A DNA stretch of 64,000 bases. Origin: Frischella perrara. Its GTDB lineage: Bacteria; Pseudomonadota; Gammaproteobacteria; Enterobacterales; Orbaceae. Each line of letters opens with the position of its first letter. The first letter of the stretch is position 1. The stretch spans positions 1,737,192 through 1,801,191 of the forward strand of contig NZ_CP009056.1 in assembly GCF_000807275.1 (NCBI RefSeq), written 5' to 3'. A program made the translations under genes and the position numbers. The notes beneath the pieces were generated by a model that saw only the letters and a list, made by a program, of their open reading frames with translations, was not told where the DNA came from and ran no database searches. Below, in pieces: positions 47,860 through 59,071 of the stretch.

Positions 47860-47946
47860 ATGAAAAAACTTGACAAGTTATTAAAAATCAATGATTTTAG
47901 ATTTGATGTTTGTCAACCAATATGGACGGTGTTTAATTGTTTCTAA
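47860..47946 (+). pseudogene. 28-codon ORF, possible remnant of ybeD upstream of lipB
   Basis: The ORF reads MKKLDKLLKINDFRFDVCQP and a few more residues, then stops. The spacing of KL..LL, the aromatic residue and V echoes the start of YbeD (MKTKLNELLEFPTPFTYKV), which sits directly ahead of lipB in E. coli. Reading continues straight into lipB 21 bases later, so the rest of ybeD would be gone. It has no clear ribosome site. It could also be a chance ORF or leader peptide. Confidence 0.35.
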
Positions 47947-47967
47947 TGGGAAAAAGGTCATCTAAAG

Positions 47968-48585
47968 ATGAAGAAACCTCTTGTTAAAAATCTTGGCTTA
48001 CAACCTTACTCAATAATCTACAATGCAATGCATCAATTTACACAACAACGTGACGCTGATACGCAAGATGAAATTTGGTTGGTAGAACACCCCGCGATAT
48101 TCACGCAAGGTAAAGTAGGGAAAGCTGAACACTTACTTCATCAAACAAACATTCCCGTTATTCAAACTGACCGTGGTGGGCAAATAACTTACCATGCACC
48201 AGGTCAGCAAATTATGTATATCTTAATTGACTTAAAACGATTAAAAATGGGTATTCGAGATACGGTGAGTGCATTAGAAAATAGCGTCATAAATACATTA
48301 AATGATTATCATATTAGTGCTGTAGCTAAACCTGATGCCCCAGGTGTATATGTCAATGAGCAGAAAATATGCTCGCTTGGACTTCATATTCAGCATGGTT
48401 GTACCCTACATGGTTTAGCATTGAATGTTGATATGGATTTATCACCGTTTAACAACATTAATCCATGCGGTTATGCTGGTTTAAAGATGACGCAAGTCAA
48501 AGCATTTTTATCCGATATTAATCCTGAAGAAATTCGTTCTAAATTAGTTAATTATTTTATTGATCAGCTATATCACGTAGCTTAA
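47968..48585 (+). CDS. lipB: octanoyl-[ACP]:protein N-octanoyltransferase
   Basis: LipB moves octanoyl from ACP to the lipoyl domains of E2 and GcvH proteins. At 205 aa it has [18 protein letters not shown] (residues about 70-87, including the Lys/His pocket region), KICSLGLHI and the catalytic Cys in NPCGYAG (about 169-175). AAGG lies upstream of the ATG. It starts lipBA, divergent from the pyruvate dehydrogenase operon whose E2 it modifies. Confidence 0.96.
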   Translation: MKKPLVKNLGLQPYSIIYNAMHQFTQQRDADTQDEIWLVEHPAIFTQGKVGKAEHLLHQTNIPVIQTDRGGQITYHAPGQQIMYILIDLKRLKMGIRDTVSALENSVINTLNDYHISAVAKPDAPGVYVNEQKICSLGLHIQHGCTLHGLALNVDMDLSPFNNINPCGYAGLKMTQVKAFLSDINPEEIRSKLVNYFIDQLYHVA

Positions 48586-48638
48586 CGATTTCAAGATTAA
48601 TATTATTTGCATTTAACAAAAGTAGATAAGTAACAAAT

Positions 48639-49598
48639 ATGGCTAATACCACAACGTCTGTCAGAAGTTCAAAATATCGCGATGCGGATAAGACGCGTTT
48701 AATTCCATCTGTCACGATTGAAACAACTGATTTATTAAAAAAACCGGCATGGATGAAAATTAAATTACCGACTCATTCGGATAATATCGCTCATATCAAA
48801 AACACTATGCGTAAACATGGTTTACATTCAGTATGTGAAGAAGCCTCCTGTCCAAATCTGGCAGAATGTTTTAATCATGGTACTGCTACATTTATGATAT
48901 TAGGTGATATTTGTACGCGCCGTTGTCCATTTTGCGATGTAGCTCATGGTCGCCCACTCCCACCGGATTCACAAGAACCTATCAAATTAGCAACAACTAT
49001 TCAAGAAATGCGCCTTCGTTACGTTGTTATTACATCCGTTGATCGTGATGATTTAAAAGATGGAGGAGCAAGTCATTTTGCTGATTGTACACGAGAAATC
49101 CGTGCATTAAGTCCTAATATTAAAATTGAAACATTGACCCCTGATTTTCGTGGTTGCATTGATGAAGCGATTGATATACTACGTGAAAATCCACCTGATG
49201 TTTTCAATCATAACTTGGAGAACATACCAAGATTGTATAAAAAAATCCGTCCTGGCGCTAACTATGAAGGTTCACTTGAATTATTAGCTAAATTTAAACA
49301 ATTACACCCTGATGTTCCAACTAAATCTGGATTAATGGTTGGTTTAGGTGAAACTAATGACGAGCTCATTCAAGTCCTTAAGGATTTACGCTCAAGTGGT
49401 GTCACAATGCTCACATTAGGGCAATACTTACAACCAAGCAAATTTCATTTACCTGTTGAGCGATATGTTTCACCAAAAGAATTTGAAGAACTTAAACAAA
49501 TTGCTTTAGGTATGGGCTTTACTCATGCTGCTTGTGGACCTTTTGTAAGATCATCTTATCATGCTGATTTACAAGCCCAAGGAAAAGAAGTTAAGTAA
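48639..49598 (+). CDS. lipA: lipoyl synthase
   Basis: This radical-SAM enzyme inserts two sulfurs into octanoyl groups to complete the lipoyl cofactor. The auxiliary cluster motif [13 protein letters not shown] (residues about 66-78) and the radical-SAM motif [13 protein letters not shown] (about 92-104) are intact, and the C-terminal [10 protein letters not shown] carries the conserved Arg-Ser-Ser. At 319 aa it is normal. It follows lipB by 53 bases. Confidence 0.97.
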   Translation: MANTTTSVRSSKYRDADKTRLIPSVTIETTDLLKKPAWMKIKLPTHSDNIAHIKNTMRKHGLHSVCEEASCPNLAECFNHGTATFMILGDICTRRCPFCDVAHGRPLPPDSQEPIKLATTIQEMRLRYVVITSVDRDDLKDGGASHFADCTREIRALSPNIKIETLTPDFRGCIDEAIDILRENPPDVFNHNLENIPRLYKKIRPGANYEGSLELLAKFKQLHPDVPTKSGLMVGLGETNDELIQVLKDLRSSGVTMLTLGQYLQPSKFHLPVERYVSPKEFEELKQIALGMGFTHAACGPFVRSSYHADLQAQGKEVK

Positions 49599-49611
49599 CA
49601 GGAATATAAAT

Positions 49612-49634
49612 TAAGTGGGTATTAAACCCACTTA
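49612..49634 (+). terminator. lipA terminator hairpin
   Basis: A perfect nine-base stem TAAGTGGGT / ACCCACTTA with an ATTAA loop lies 13 bases past the lipA stop codon. The T run is missing, so it may act with Rho or protect the 3' end. Confidence 0.6.
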
Positions 49635-49770
49635 GAACTATTAAATTAAACAACCGTAATCAAACGCCATTAATTTTTATATTTTGCCCATGATATGCTG
49701 ATTATCATTCAATCTATTAACATAAAACATGATTCATCTACTGGTATCAATTAATATTTAGCACGGTGTA

Positions 49771-51195
49771 TTAGCTGTTTTTAATACTGTTGATAATATT
49801 GGTCGTCGAACAGCCATCTTCAAAATTGAGTACTCTAACTTCCCCACCAGCAGCTATGACTTCTTTACTCCCAGCAATTTGATCGGGCTTATAGTCACCA
49901 CCCTTAACTAGAACGTCAGGCAAAATACGAGCAATTAAGCGTTGTGGTGTTTGTTCTTCAAATGGTACGACCCAATCAACTGAATCTAACGCTCCTAGTA
50001 CTATCATACGTTGCATCAATGGATTAATTGGTCGTGATTCGCCTTTGAGCTGTTTCACGGATTGATCACTGTTTACCGCGACAATTAAACGATCACCTAA
50101 TTTTCTGGCATTAGCTAAATAGGAAACATGGCCTGCGTGCAAAATATCAAAACAACCATTAGTCATTACAATTTTTTCACCACGTTGGCGAGCGTTAGCA
50201 ACTTGCTTGAGCAAATCCTCTTCACTCATTACACCAAAACCGTTATCAGTTCGCGCACGAATGGCATCTTCTAGTTCAACTTGCGTAACCGTTGAAGTAC
50301 CCAGTTTACCTACTACTACGCCTGCTGAAGCATTTGCTAGGAAACAACTATCTTCTAAAGTGTACCCTGCTGCTAATGATGCAGCTAATGTAGCTATAAC
50401 CGTATCACCAGCACCAGTGACATCAAATACTTCTTTAGCTTGAGTTGGTAAATGATAAGTTGGTTGACCAATTTGTAATAATGTCATCCCTTTTTCACTA
50501 CGTGTGACTAAGAGCGCCTTAATATCATAATCACGAATCAATTGATGACCTTTTACCTCAATATCTTCTTCACTATGACAAGGACCCACCACAGCTTCAA
50601 ATTCCGACATATTAGGTGTAAGAAGTGTTGCACCTCGATAACGTGTAAAATCGGTGCCTTTAGGATCTATGAGCACGGGTACATTAGCTTGTTGTGCCAT
50701 TTTGATTATTGCTTCAACGGATGACAATACACCCTTAGCATAATCTGAAAGAACCATAACTTTAGCTTGTGGTAATGCATTTTCAATACGTTGCAACAAT
50801 GGTAGCGAATCAACATCACAAAACGGTTCTTCAAAATCGAGTCGTATTAATTGCTGATTACGTGATAAAACTCTTAATTTTGTAATGGTCGGATGGGAAT
50901 TAAGTGCTACAAAATCACATACCACATGCTGTTGCTGCAATTGTTCTGTCAAAATTTTAGCCGGTTCATCAATACCTGTTAAACCTATTAATTTAGCTTC
51001 ACCGCCTAATGAGGTAACATTCATTGCAACATTGGCAGCACCGCCAGGTCTTTCTTCTAGTGCGTTAATTTTTACTACAGGTACCGGTGCTTCGGGTGAG
51101 ATGCGATTAGTCGCACCATACCAATACCGATCAAGCATAATATCACCCACAACTAATACATTAGCCTTACTAAAATCAGGTAAATTATTCTTCAT
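49771..51195 (-). CDS. hldE: bifunctional heptose kinase / heptose-1-P adenylyltransferase
   Basis: HldE makes ADP-D,D-heptose for the LPS inner core. The kinase half (1-318, ribokinase/PfkB fold) has [17 protein letters not shown] (residues about 51-67) and [15 protein letters not shown] (about 259-273). The cytidylyltransferase-like half (about 340-474) has [17 protein letters not shown] with the HxGH motif and [12 protein letters not shown]. The fused 474-aa form is as in E. coli. It implies a heptose-containing LPS core. Confidence 0.97.
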   Translation of the reverse strand: MKNNLPDFSKANVLVVGDIMLDRYWYGATNRISPEAPVPVVKINALEERPGGAANVAMNVTSLGGEAKLIGLTGIDEPAKILTEQLQQQHVVCDFVALNSHPTITKLRVLSRNQQLIRLDFEEPFCDVDSLPLLQRIENALPQAKVMVLSDYAKGVLSSVEAIIKMAQQANVPVLIDPKGTDFTRYRGATLLTPNMSEFEAVVGPCHSEEDIEVKGHQLIRDYDIKALLVTRSEKGMTLLQIGQPTYHLPTQAKEVFDVTGAGDTVIATLAASLAAGYTLEDSCFLANASAGVVVGKLGTSTVTQVELEDAIRARTDNGFGVMSEEDLLKQVANARQRGEKIVMTNGCFDILHAGHVSYLANARKLGDRLIVAVNSDQSVKQLKGESRPINPLMQRMIVLGALDSVDWVVPFEEQTPQRLIARILPDVLVKGGDYKPDQIAGSKEVIAAGGEVRVLNFEDGCSTTNIINSIKNS

Positions 51196-51263
51196 TACAA
51201 CTTCCTAAACATAAAATACACTACTACTTTATTTAATTATGACAATCGAATAAAACAGTATTC

Positions 51264-52013
51264 TTAATCAAGAGACTGCGATTCTTCTTCAGTTTGTCTT
51301 GGCTGATAGAATCGAGCAAAAAAGACACCAATTTCAAACAGTAAACACATTGGGATTGCTAAAAGTGTTTGCGAAAATACATCCGGTGGTGTTAAAAACA
51401 TGGCAATAGCAAACACGCCAACAATAATATAAGGGCGTTTCTTTTTAAGACTTTGTGGAGAAGTCACGCCAGCCCAACACAGTAAAATGATAGCAACAGG
51501 TACCTCAAAGGAAAAACCAAATACAACAAACAAGGTCATAACAAAATCAAGATATTTAGTAATATCTGTATTGATTGCTATGTCAGCAGGCGCGCTATTA
51601 ATAAAAAAGTAAAATGCCAACGGAAACACAACAAAATAGGCAAAAGCAATGCCTAAATAAAACAGTGTAGTACTTGAAATCACTAACGGAAGAACTAATC
51701 GCTTTTCTTTGCGGTATAAAGCAGGAGCAACAAATCCCCATATTTGATATAAAATATAAGGAATAGACACGAATAAAGACACGATTAAGGTCAATTTAAT
51801 TGGGGTAAAGAAAGGTGCAGCAATATCAGTAGCAATCATGACACTACCTGTAGGTAATTGTCGAACTAGTGGATTAGCTACAATACTATAGATATCGTTC
51901 GAAAAATAGATTAACCCTAAGAAAACGATAATTATACAGAGAATACAACGCAATAACCGTGCGCGAAGTTCTAACAAATGGCTCATTAATGGTAATGCAT
52001 TATCCTCTGTCAT
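51264..52013 (-). CDS. tatC: Sec-independent translocase TatC
   Basis: TatC is the six-helix receptor that binds twin-arginine signal peptides. At 249 aa the N-terminus has the conserved [15 protein letters not shown] (residues about 8-22), and the later [14 protein letters not shown] (about 168-181) carries the essential Phe and Glu. It overlaps tatB by four bases (ATGA), so translation is coupled. It is the last gene of tatABC. Confidence 0.96.
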   Translation of the reverse strand: MTEDNALPLMSHLLELRARLLRCILCIIIVFLGLIYFSNDIYSIVANPLVRQLPTGSVMIATDIAAPFFTPIKLTLIVSLFVSIPYILYQIWGFVAPALYRKEKRLVLPLVISSTTLFYLGIAFAYFVVFPLAFYFFINSAPADIAINTDITKYLDFVMTLFVVFGFSFEVPVAIILLCWAGVTSPQSLKKKRPYIIVGVFAIAMFLTPPDVFSQTLLAIPMCLLFEIGVFFARFYQPRQTEEESQSLD

Positions 52014-52459
52014 GATTGATGTTTCCCTGCATCTTTATCCACTAAATTGTTAACCTCGGTTTGATTATTCTCATTTTGCTGTTTTAAATCAGATTTAGTA
52101 TCATCTTTATTATCAGTCAAATCAGTAATGGGAGAATTAACCACAGAATTTACTTTTTGGACTGTTTGATTATACTCTTTTTGTAATGACTGTGTTATGC
52201 GTTTCAACTCATCAATTGATGCTTGTATTTCGGGCGAAATATTATTGATACCACTTTGTTCAGCTTGCTTCAAACTATCTTGTAACTCTTGTAATTTTAA
52301 TTCTTTATTCAATTCCAACTGCACAGAAGCGGATAATCGGCGCAATGCATTGATCCAACCAACCACCGTTTTCACAGCAGTCGGTAGACGAGCGGGTCCA
52401 AGAACAATTAGGCCTATGATAAAAACTAATAATAATTCCCCAAAGCTAACGTCGAACAC
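52010..52459 (-). CDS. tatB: Tat translocase subunit TatB
   Basis: This 149-aa protein has one N-terminal helix ([21 protein letters not shown], conserved Glu8 and Gly-Pro hinge), then an amphipathic helix ([10 protein letters not shown]) and a charged, Gln/Asn-rich coiled tail. Together with TatC it forms the signal-peptide receptor. It starts three bases after tatA. Confidence 0.94.
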   Translation of the reverse strand: MFDVSFGELLLVFIIGLIVLGPARLPTAVKTVVGWINALRRLSASVQLELNKELKLQELQDSLKQAEQSGINNISPEIQASIDELKRITQSLQKEYNQTVQKVNSVVNSPITDLTDNKDDTKSDLKQQNENNQTEVNNLVDKDAGKHQS

Positions 52460-52462
52460 AAA

Positions 52463-52681
52463 TTACTCTTTTTTATCAGTTTGATTTTCAACATTATGAG
52501 CAGATGAACCAGCATTACTGGTTTGATTATCAGATGTTTTATCATCACCATCGCTCATCGCTTTTTTAAAGCCCTTAATAGAAGCCCCTAGATCTGATCC
52601 CAAAGTGCGCAATTTTTTAGTACCAAAAATCAAGACGATAATTGCAATCAGTATTAATAAGTTAGGCCAACTCGGCATCAT
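52463..52681 (-). CDS. tatA: Tat translocase pore subunit TatA
   Basis: TatA is the oligomerising pore subunit. From the ATG at 52681 it is 72 aa: a short helix ([20 protein letters not shown]), the FG hinge, then the amphipathic [17 protein letters not shown] motif and an acidic/polar tail. The frame extends to 52762, but that would bury the helix behind 27 residues. GGGG lies eight bases before 52681. The ATG at 52678 is an equally possible start. Confidence 0.93.
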   Translation of the reverse strand: MMPSWPNLLILIAIIVLIFGTKKLRTLGSDLGASIKGFKKAMSDGDDKTSDNQTSNAGSSAHNVENQTDKKE

Positions 52682-53065
52682 GATAAACACCCCACTTTTC
52701 ATATAGAAGGAATTATTATAAACATAATTTATTTTAAAATGCACGCAATAAACGCTATGCAATTAAATGATTTAATTAAGATACAATATAGTTCGCCAAT
52801 CATAATTTCATAGATTATTATTAGCATTTGTTATTTAAATTTAAAGACAATAATTTAATGAAATCAACTAAATATACTAAAAATATAGCAAGAAATAATA
52901 ACAGATTTTATGAGAAAACAAATTGGTGTAAATTAGAAAAATCTATTGAGGGGGTAATAAACATAATTATAAGAAATCTAAAATAGCATTACTCAATTAG
53001 ATAATAAATAATCATAATCGTCATTGAGTAATGGTTTTTATCTAACAAATAACTTTATTAGTGCT
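52682..53065. other. intergenic region between tatA and era, with inverted repeat
   Basis: In this 384-base AT-rich region CATTACTCAAT (52987-52997) and ATTGAGTAATG (53023-53033) are perfect 11-base complements around a 25-base loop, 32 bases past the era stop codon, and may end the era transcript. The tatA promoter should lie nearer 52700. No gene is seen. Confidence 0.4.
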
Positions 53066-53998
53066 TTATAAGTCATCCATATAGCCAAGACTTCTAAGAG
53101 CACGTTCATCGTCAGCCCAGCCTGCTTTTACTTTGACCCATAATTCTAAATGAACTTTATTTTGGAAAAAATCTTGCATATCTTTACGCGCTTCAATACC
53201 GATTTGCTTAATTTTTTCTCCTTTATTGCCGATTACCATTTTTTTCTGACCATCACGTTCGACCAAAATTAAACCATTGATGCGATACATACCATTTTTT
53301 TCATCAACTTTAAATTGCTCTATTTCAACAGTCACAGAATAAGGCAATTCTTCACCTAAGAAACGCATTAACTTTTCACGGATAATTTCAGATGCCATAA
53401 AACGCTGTGAACGATCAGTTATATAATCTTCGGGAAAATGATGTTCTCCTTCAGGTAAATGCTGCTTTACAATTTGTTTAATAATATCTATACCTTCACC
53501 TTTTTCAGCACTAATTGGAATCACATCCATAAAATGGAATTTTTGGCTGATTTCTTGAATATGAGGTAATAATTTAGTTTTATCACTTACATTATCAATT
53601 TTGTTAATCACTAACAATACAGGGCATTTAACACTTTTAAGCTTATTGAGTACCATTTCATCATCTTCATTCCAATGCGTACCCTCTACAACAAATAGTA
53701 TTAATTCCACATCTCCAATAGAACTGCTTGCTGCTCGGTTCATAAGGCGGTTAATCGCGCGCTTTTCTTCAATGTGTAAACCCGGCGTATCAATGTAGAT
53801 TGCCTGATAATCACCTTCCGTATCAATCCCCATGATCCGATGACGTGTCGTTTGAGCTTTACGCGATGTAATAGATATTTTCTGACCTAAAATCTGATTT
53901 AATAATGTCGATTTTCCTACATTAGGACGCCCAACAATGGCAATAAAGCCACAATGTTGAACCCCATTATTATCTTGTATATTTTGCTGTTGTATCAT
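53066..53998 (-). CDS. era: GTPase Era
   Basis: Era is an essential GTPase that binds 16S rRNA during 30S maturation. The 310-aa protein has G1 [12 protein letters not shown] (residues about 24-35), G3 DTPGLH, G4 NKID and a C-terminal KH domain ([17 protein letters not shown], about 258-274). Its start overlaps the rnc stop codon by four bases. recO, the next gene in E. coli, is not next to it; tatA follows instead. Confidence 0.97.
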   Translation of the reverse strand: MIQQQNIQDNNGVQHCGFIAIVGRPNVGKSTLLNQILGQKISITSRKAQTTRHRIMGIDTEGDYQAIYIDTPGLHIEEKRAINRLMNRAASSSIGDVELILFVVEGTHWNEDDEMVLNKLKSVKCPVLLVINKIDNVSDKTKLLPHIQEISQKFHFMDVIPISAEKGEGIDIIKQIVKQHLPEGEHHFPEDYITDRSQRFMASEIIREKLMRFLGEELPYSVTVEIEQFKVDEKNGMYRINGLILVERDGQKKMVIGNKGEKIKQIGIEARKDMQDFFQNKVHLELWVKVKAGWADDERALRSLGYMDDL

Positions 53999-54681
53999 TT
54001 AATTCCCAACTTATCGATTGCCATTTGTGCAGCGGCTTGTTCTGCTTTACGGCGATTAACACCACGACCTAAATACTGATTGTCATCGTTCTCTAATTTA
54101 CATTGAACAACAAATTCCTGATCATGATCATCACCAATTACTTCTACAATTAAATAAACAGGTCGATTCTGGCGTTGACCTTGCAAATATTCTTGCAAAC
54201 GAGTCTTTGAATCTTTTTGTTTAATGCCGGGCTGTATTTGAACTAAACGAGTTTGATACCAAGCCAAAATTAATTGTTTAATGGTTTGGATATCACTGTC
54301 CAAATAAATGGCACCAATAATTGCTTCTACCGCGTCAGAGATGATCGATTCACGACGATGACCACCACTTTTTAGTTCACCCGGCCCTAGTATCATACTA
54401 TCGCCAATATTGAAGTTTTGCCCCATTTTCGCCAATGTCTCGCCACAGACTAAAGAAGAACGCATTTGACTTAAGTCGCCTTCGTCTACTTTTGGGAAAC
54501 GCTCAAAAAGTGCTTCAGCAATCACATAACTTAATATTGAATCACCTAAATATTCTAAACGTTCATTATGAATTTTATTTGCACTGCGATGAGTCAGTGC
54601 ATGAATTAACAAATCAATATTCTTAAATGAATAATTAATTTGCTTTTGTAACGCGACTAATTTATTTTTGTCATGTTTCAT
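53995..54681 (-). CDS. rnc: ribonuclease III
   Basis: RNase III cuts double-stranded RNA, including the rRNA precursor. The 228-aa protein has the nuclease signature [17 protein letters not shown] (residues about 40-56), the metal-site [13 protein letters not shown] (about 115-127) and a C-terminal dsRNA-binding domain ending in [14 protein letters not shown]. Two stem-loops lie between lepB and its start, a possible autoregulatory leader. Confidence 0.97.
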   Translation of the reverse strand: MKHDKNKLVALQKQINYSFKNIDLLIHALTHRSANKIHNERLEYLGDSILSYVIAEALFERFPKVDEGDLSQMRSSLVCGETLAKMGQNFNIGDSMILGPGELKSGGHRRESIISDAVEAIIGAIYLDSDIQTIKQLILAWYQTRLVQIQPGIKQKDSKTRLQEYLQGQRQNRPVYLIVEVIGDDHDQEFVVQCKLENDDNQYLGRGVNRRKAEQAAAQMAIDKLGIK

Positions 54682-54758
54682 CTATGTTAATACTCAATAC
54701 CTTTAATATGATTTACCACCCAAATATCAAAAAATGAGTGTGAGTAAACCTTAAAACT

Positions 54759-54820
54759 AAAGCATATTATTGCTTTTAATAAGCCTAAATTTAACCAGCG
54801 TAAACCCTGCTTAAATTTAG
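54759..54820 (-). promoter_or_regulatory. paired stem-loops in the rnc leader
   Basis: CTAAATTTAA (54785-54794) pairs perfectly with TTAAATTTAG (54811-54820); CAG/CTG pairs continue inside after one C-C mismatch, giving a 13-pair stem with an eight-base loop. Downstream on the minus strand a second hairpin AAAGCA (54759-54764) / TGCTTT (54771-54776) follows. The position recalls the RNase III-cleaved leader of the E. coli rnc operon, or it may simply end lepB transcripts. Confidence 0.5.
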
Positions 54821-54835
54821 CATTTTATTCATGAT

Positions 54836-55825
54836 TTAATTTACTTTACCTATTCGGCTAAATCTTATACTTGTTGGCCACTCATCAGGTTGTTTCTCTA
54901 AGCTAAGCCAAATAGCCGATACACGACCAACAAAATTACGTTCGGGAACAAATCCCCAAAAACGACTGTCATCGCTGTTATTACGGTTATCACCCATCAT
55001 GAAGTAATAACCTTCTGGAACCACCCATTCACCCAATTTTTGATTAGGCTGTTTAAAAAAGTGTTCAGATTGATATAGTTGATTAGGTATTAATAAGATA
55101 TCATGAGTATGACCCCCTATCGTTTCCTGACGGGAATTTAAATTGATCGTAAAATTTTTACCGGCCAATTTTAATTCATTAAATTGTTCATTAGTATAAA
55201 AATTAATACCAGAGTCAGAGAATACTTGCTGCCATTCGCTTGGTTTTTCTGATGTATAATGTAAATCTAATGGAATGACCTGTTGCTGTGAACATTGCTG
55301 ATCTTCAGCTTGGCAAGCAGGATAAATTCGTAATTCCTTCTTATCTTCATCATAAACAATTTTATCGCCAGGAATACCAACAACTCGCTTAACAAAATCA
55401 ATACTGGTATTGTTAGGGTTTTTAAACACAGCAACATCACCACGTTGTGGTTTACCGGTAGGAATCAGCGTGGTATTGGTTATAGGATCTTTGATCCCAT
55501 AAGAATATTTCTCAACAATTATAAAATCACCAACTAACAAAGTCGGCATCATAGAACCTGATGGAATTTGAAAAGGTTCAATGATAAATGAACGAAGTAC
55601 GAATACGAAACATAAAATAGGGAATAATGATGACAATAAATCCACTAAACCAGAAGATTGACCAACTTTAGCCAAAACCTGACCATCAATTTTGCCTTCT
55701 GTTTGTTGTCTTACGGCTTCCACTTTACGCTGTCTAGCGGGTTTCCAGCGATAACGTTCCAAACACCAGAAAATTCCTGTAATAAATGTTGCCAATGTTA
55801 GGAAAATTGCAAACATACCTGCCAT
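54836..55825 (-). CDS. lepB: signal peptidase I
   Basis: LepB cleaves Sec and Tat signal peptides at the periplasmic face. The 329-aa protein has an N-terminal helix (IFLTLATFITGIFWCL), a second helix near 65-85, the catalytic Ser in IPSGSMMPTLLVGD (residues about 91-104), the catalytic Lys in DFVKRVVGIPGD (about 148-159) and GDNRNNSDDSRFWG near the C-terminus. It lies 23 bases downstream of lepA. Confidence 0.97.
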   Translation of the reverse strand: MAGMFAIFLTLATFITGIFWCLERYRWKPARQRKVEAVRQQTEGKIDGQVLAKVGQSSGLVDLLSSLFPILCFVFVLRSFIIEPFQIPSGSMMPTLLVGDFIIVEKYSYGIKDPITNTTLIPTGKPQRGDVAVFKNPNNTSIDFVKRVVGIPGDKIVYDEDKKELRIYPACQAEDQQCSQQQVIPLDLHYTSEKPSEWQQVFSDSGINFYTNEQFNELKLAGKNFTINLNSRQETIGGHTHDILLIPNQLYQSEHFFKQPNQKLGEWVVPEGYYFMMGDNRNNSDDSRFWGFVPERNFVGRVSAIWLSLEKQPDEWPTSIRFSRIGKVN

Positions 55826-55848
55826 TGATTATCCTCACTTAATAAAAT

Positions 55849-57645
55849 TTATTCTTTACCGACATGTAAAATCGCTAAAAACGCTTCTTGCGGTAATTCG
55901 ACATTACCCACTTGCTTCATGCGTTTTTTACCTTCTTTTTGTTTTTGTAAGAGTTTCTTCTTACGACTTACATCGCCGCCATAACATTTTGCCAATACGT
56001 TCTTACGTAATTGTTTAACCGTTGAACGAGCAATAATGTGATTCCCAATAGCCGCTTGAATAGCAATATCAAACTGTTGCCGTGGAATCAGATCTTTCAT
56101 TTTTTCAACTAATTCTCGTCCACGATAAGGTGCATTATCGCGATGGGTAATTAGTGCTAACGCATCGACACGTTCACCATTAATTAAAACATCTAGTCGA
56201 ACCATATCAGCGGTTTGGAAGCGTTTGAATGCATAATCCAATGAAGCATAACCGCGGGACGTGGATTTTAATTTATCAAAGAAATCCAATACAACTTCAG
56301 CCATTGGAATATCATAGGTTAGTGCAACTTGGTTTCCATGGTAAACCATGTTTGTTTGTACGCCCCGTTTTTCCACACAAAGTGTAATAACATTACCTAA
56401 ATAAGTTTGTGGAACGAGAATATTACATTCTGCTATTGGCTCACGTAACTCATTAATATTATTCACCGCAGGTAATTTTGCCGGACTATCAACGTAAATA
56501 GTTTCATTACCAGTAGTAATCACTTCATAAACTACAGTTGGCGCAGTAGTGATTAAATCAAGATTATATTCACGCTCTAGACGTTCTTGAATAATCTCCA
56601 TATGTAGTAATCCAAGAAAACCACAGCGGAAACCAAAACCAAGCGCGCTTGATGTTTCAGGCTCATAAAAAAGTGATGCATCATTTAGACTCAATTTTCC
56701 TAATGCATCACGAAAAGCTTCATAATCATCAGAACTCGTTGTAAATAAGCCCGCATATACTTGTGGTTTGACTTTTTTAAATCCAGGTAGCGGTTTGTCG
56801 GCAGGATCACGAGCCAAAGTTAACGTATCACCTACTGGAGCGCCATGAATATCTTTAATAGCACACACTAACCAACCCACTTCACCACACGCTAACACCT
56901 CTTTATCTACTTGTTTTGGTGTGAATATACCTAAGCGATCAACATTATAAGTCATACCTGTACTCATGACTTTTACTTTATCACCTTTTCGTAATTCACC
57001 ATTTTTAACGCGAATTAAAGAAACAACACCTAAATAGTTATCAAACCAAGAATCAATAATTAGCGCTTGTAGAGGTGCTTGGCTGTCACCTTCTGGTGGT
57101 GGAATTTCTTGAACTAAACGTTCAAGTACATCTTGCACACCCACCCCCGTTTTTGCTGAACAGCGTACGGCATCGGTTGCATCAATTCCAACAATATCCT
57201 CAATTTCTTGGGCAACACGTTCAGGCTCTGCTGCTGGTAGGTCAATCTTATTAAGTACAGGAACGACTTCGAGATTCATATCTATAGCCGTATAGCAGTT
57301 AGCTAGCGTTTGAGCTTCAACACCTTGCCCTGCATCCACGACTAATAAAGCCCCTTCGCAAGCTGCTAATGAACGTGATACTTCATAAGAAAAATCAACA
57401 TGTCCTGGGGTATCAATAAAATTTAATTGGTAAGTTTGACCGTCTTTTGCATGATAATCAAGAGTCACACTTTGAGCTTTAATCGTAATGCCTCGTTCAC
57501 GTTCTAAATCCATTGAATCTAAAACTTGTGCTTCCATTTCACGATCTGATAATCCCCCACATATTTGAATAATCCGATCTGATAAGGTGGATTTACCATG
57601 ATCAATATGGGCAATAATTGAAAAATTTCGGATATTTTTATTCAT
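55849..57645 (-). CDS. lepA: elongation factor 4 (LepA)
   Basis: This translational GTPase (598 aa) acts on stalled or initiating ribosomes. It has G1 [13 protein letters not shown] (residues about 12-24), the RGITIKAQ switch, G3 DTPGHVDF and G4 [10 protein letters not shown]. The LepA-specific C-terminal domain ends in [19 protein letters not shown] and [14 protein letters not shown]. It is the first gene of lepA-lepB-rnc-era. Confidence 0.98.
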   Translation of the reverse strand: MNKNIRNFSIIAHIDHGKSTLSDRIIQICGGLSDREMEAQVLDSMDLERERGITIKAQSVTLDYHAKDGQTYQLNFIDTPGHVDFSYEVSRSLAACEGALLVVDAGQGVEAQTLANCYTAIDMNLEVVPVLNKIDLPAAEPERVAQEIEDIVGIDATDAVRCSAKTGVGVQDVLERLVQEIPPPEGDSQAPLQALIIDSWFDNYLGVVSLIRVKNGELRKGDKVKVMSTGMTYNVDRLGIFTPKQVDKEVLACGEVGWLVCAIKDIHGAPVGDTLTLARDPADKPLPGFKKVKPQVYAGLFTTSSDDYEAFRDALGKLSLNDASLFYEPETSSALGFGFRCGFLGLLHMEIIQERLEREYNLDLITTAPTVVYEVITTGNETIYVDSPAKLPAVNNINELREPIAECNILVPQTYLGNVITLCVEKRGVQTNMVYHGNQVALTYDIPMAEVVLDFFDKLKSTSRGYASLDYAFKRFQTADMVRLDVLINGERVDALALITHRDNAPYRGRELVEKMKDLIPRQQFDIAIQAAIGNHIIARSTVKQLRKNVLAKCYGGDVSRKKKLLQKQKEGKKRMKQVGNVELPQEAFLAILHVGKE

Positions 57646-57967
57646 ATCTACTATTCAGTTAATCTATTTATTAATGTTAAAAATCGAGTTATCTTATTTG
57701 CTTTAAATCTACAAAGGATTGATAGGTCATTAATTAAAATCGCCATAAATTATGGCATTATGTTAACCCTATAAAATCAATATCTAATAAATCATTCAAA
57801 TAAAGTAATCATAAATTAGTTAGTTAAAGCTAAACCAAGCATTCTACACATTAATTAAACTAAAACATAGTATCTAGCTTGGTTTTTATCTGTAATTAGT
57901 TAAATATCATCGGGTAGTTACTGATTTATCAGCAACATCAATCTAAGTCATTAAACTATTGCTGTTT
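57646..57967. other. intergenic region between rseB and lepA
   Basis: This 322-base AT-rich gap is where rseC stands in E. coli (rpoE-rseABC-lepA). I find no rseC-like ORF or remnant on the minus strand and no strong terminator. A lepA promoter is expected here. Confidence 0.45.
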
Positions 57968-59008
57968 CTATTTTAATTTTAGATTATGTGCAATTTGTTT
58001 AATTGTCTCGGCTGGCAAATTACCTATGACAATAACATTTTGTTTTCCATAATTAGTCGAGTAAATAGTTCGATCTCCTTGGACGGATAAATAAGTAACA
58101 TCAGAAAGTGATCGTGGTGAAATATTAATTGTAAACGAGAAGATCCCATCGGAAAAGCGACGAGTATCAATATTTACATTATGAAAATCAATGCTGTAAG
58201 CATTAATTTCCTTGAAACCCTTAGGTATCCATGAAGCTTGCCAATCATAATTATGACTGACTTGTTTATCAATCGGAAATAAAATAGGATAATCACGATC
58301 TGCTATGTAATTAGCAAATTGTTGTTTATCAAAATTGAAATCAACTAAGATGACTTTGGTTTGACTAATGATTTTGGCATCCAAATCCAATAAATCAATT
58401 CTTAATGGAAGGTAATTTTGATCATCAATCCAAATTACATAATTGTAGCGGTCTTTATCTTTAGGAACGATTCTGATTAGTTGACTACTGCGATTCGCCA
58501 TTCGTGCCTTACCTAAATTGATAAAATCATAATAAGGAGTAAGTAAATCAAAGTTATTATAAATAACGTCTGGAAAAGCTTCTACAATATGATTAGCGCC
58601 AATAGAAAACGACGCACTATCGGTTAGAAAATGGCTAACAATATTATCATGTAAAATTATTTCTTTTGAGGAACCTTCTAAATATAAAAGATCACCTTTT
58701 TTATTCGACTGCGATCCGATATAGGTATATTCGTAGGATTTGGGATTTTCGTTTTCATTCTGAATTACAAAATAGAGTTTATAATCACTATTTTGAACCG
58801 CTTCTCTCATTTTATTTAACATATCAACTGTATCTGAACCATCTGAATCAGAATCGATAGAGGTGATTAAATCAGAGGATATATCATTAGATAGCGGGTA
58901 AACTACCTTTTGAGCGTAACTCGAAAATGAAATAGAACAAATTAAGCTACAAAGAAAAAAGCACCACTTAGCCTGTTTAAAACTAACTAATGCCATTAAC
59001 GGTTTCAT
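57968..59008 (-). CDS. rseB: sigma-E regulator RseB
   Basis: Periplasmic RseB binds RseA and shields it from DegS until displaced by mislocalised lipopolysaccharide. From the ATG at 59008 it is 346 aa, with a signal peptide whose core is WCFFLCSLICSISFSSYA (residues about 15-32). The MucB/RseB lipoprotein-carrier-like domain follows, with SYEYTYIGSQ and a C-terminal domain near ASWIPKGFKEI. AAGG precedes 59008; the upstream ATG at 59041 lacks a ribosome site. It is the third gene of rpoE-rseA-rseB. Confidence 0.9.
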   Translation of the reverse strand: MKPLMALVSFKQAKWCFFLCSLICSISFSSYAQKVVYPLSNDISSDLITSIDSDSDGSDTVDMLNKMREAVQNSDYKLYFVIQNENENPKSYEYTYIGSQSNKKGDLLYLEGSSKEIILHDNIVSHFLTDSASFSIGANHIVEAFPDVIYNNFDLLTPYYDFINLGKARMANRSSQLIRIVPKDKDRYNYVIWIDDQNYLPLRIDLLDLDAKIISQTKVILVDFNFDKQQFANYIADRDYPILFPIDKQVSHNYDWQASWIPKGFKEINAYSIDFHNVNIDTRRFSDGIFSFTINISPRSLSDVTYLSVQGDRTIYSTNYGKQNVIVIGNLPAETIKQIAHNLKLK

Positions 59009-59071
59009 AATTAATACCTTATTAGAAACAAGCAATTTCATTATTAATTAATGACCAATAAAGGATATATT

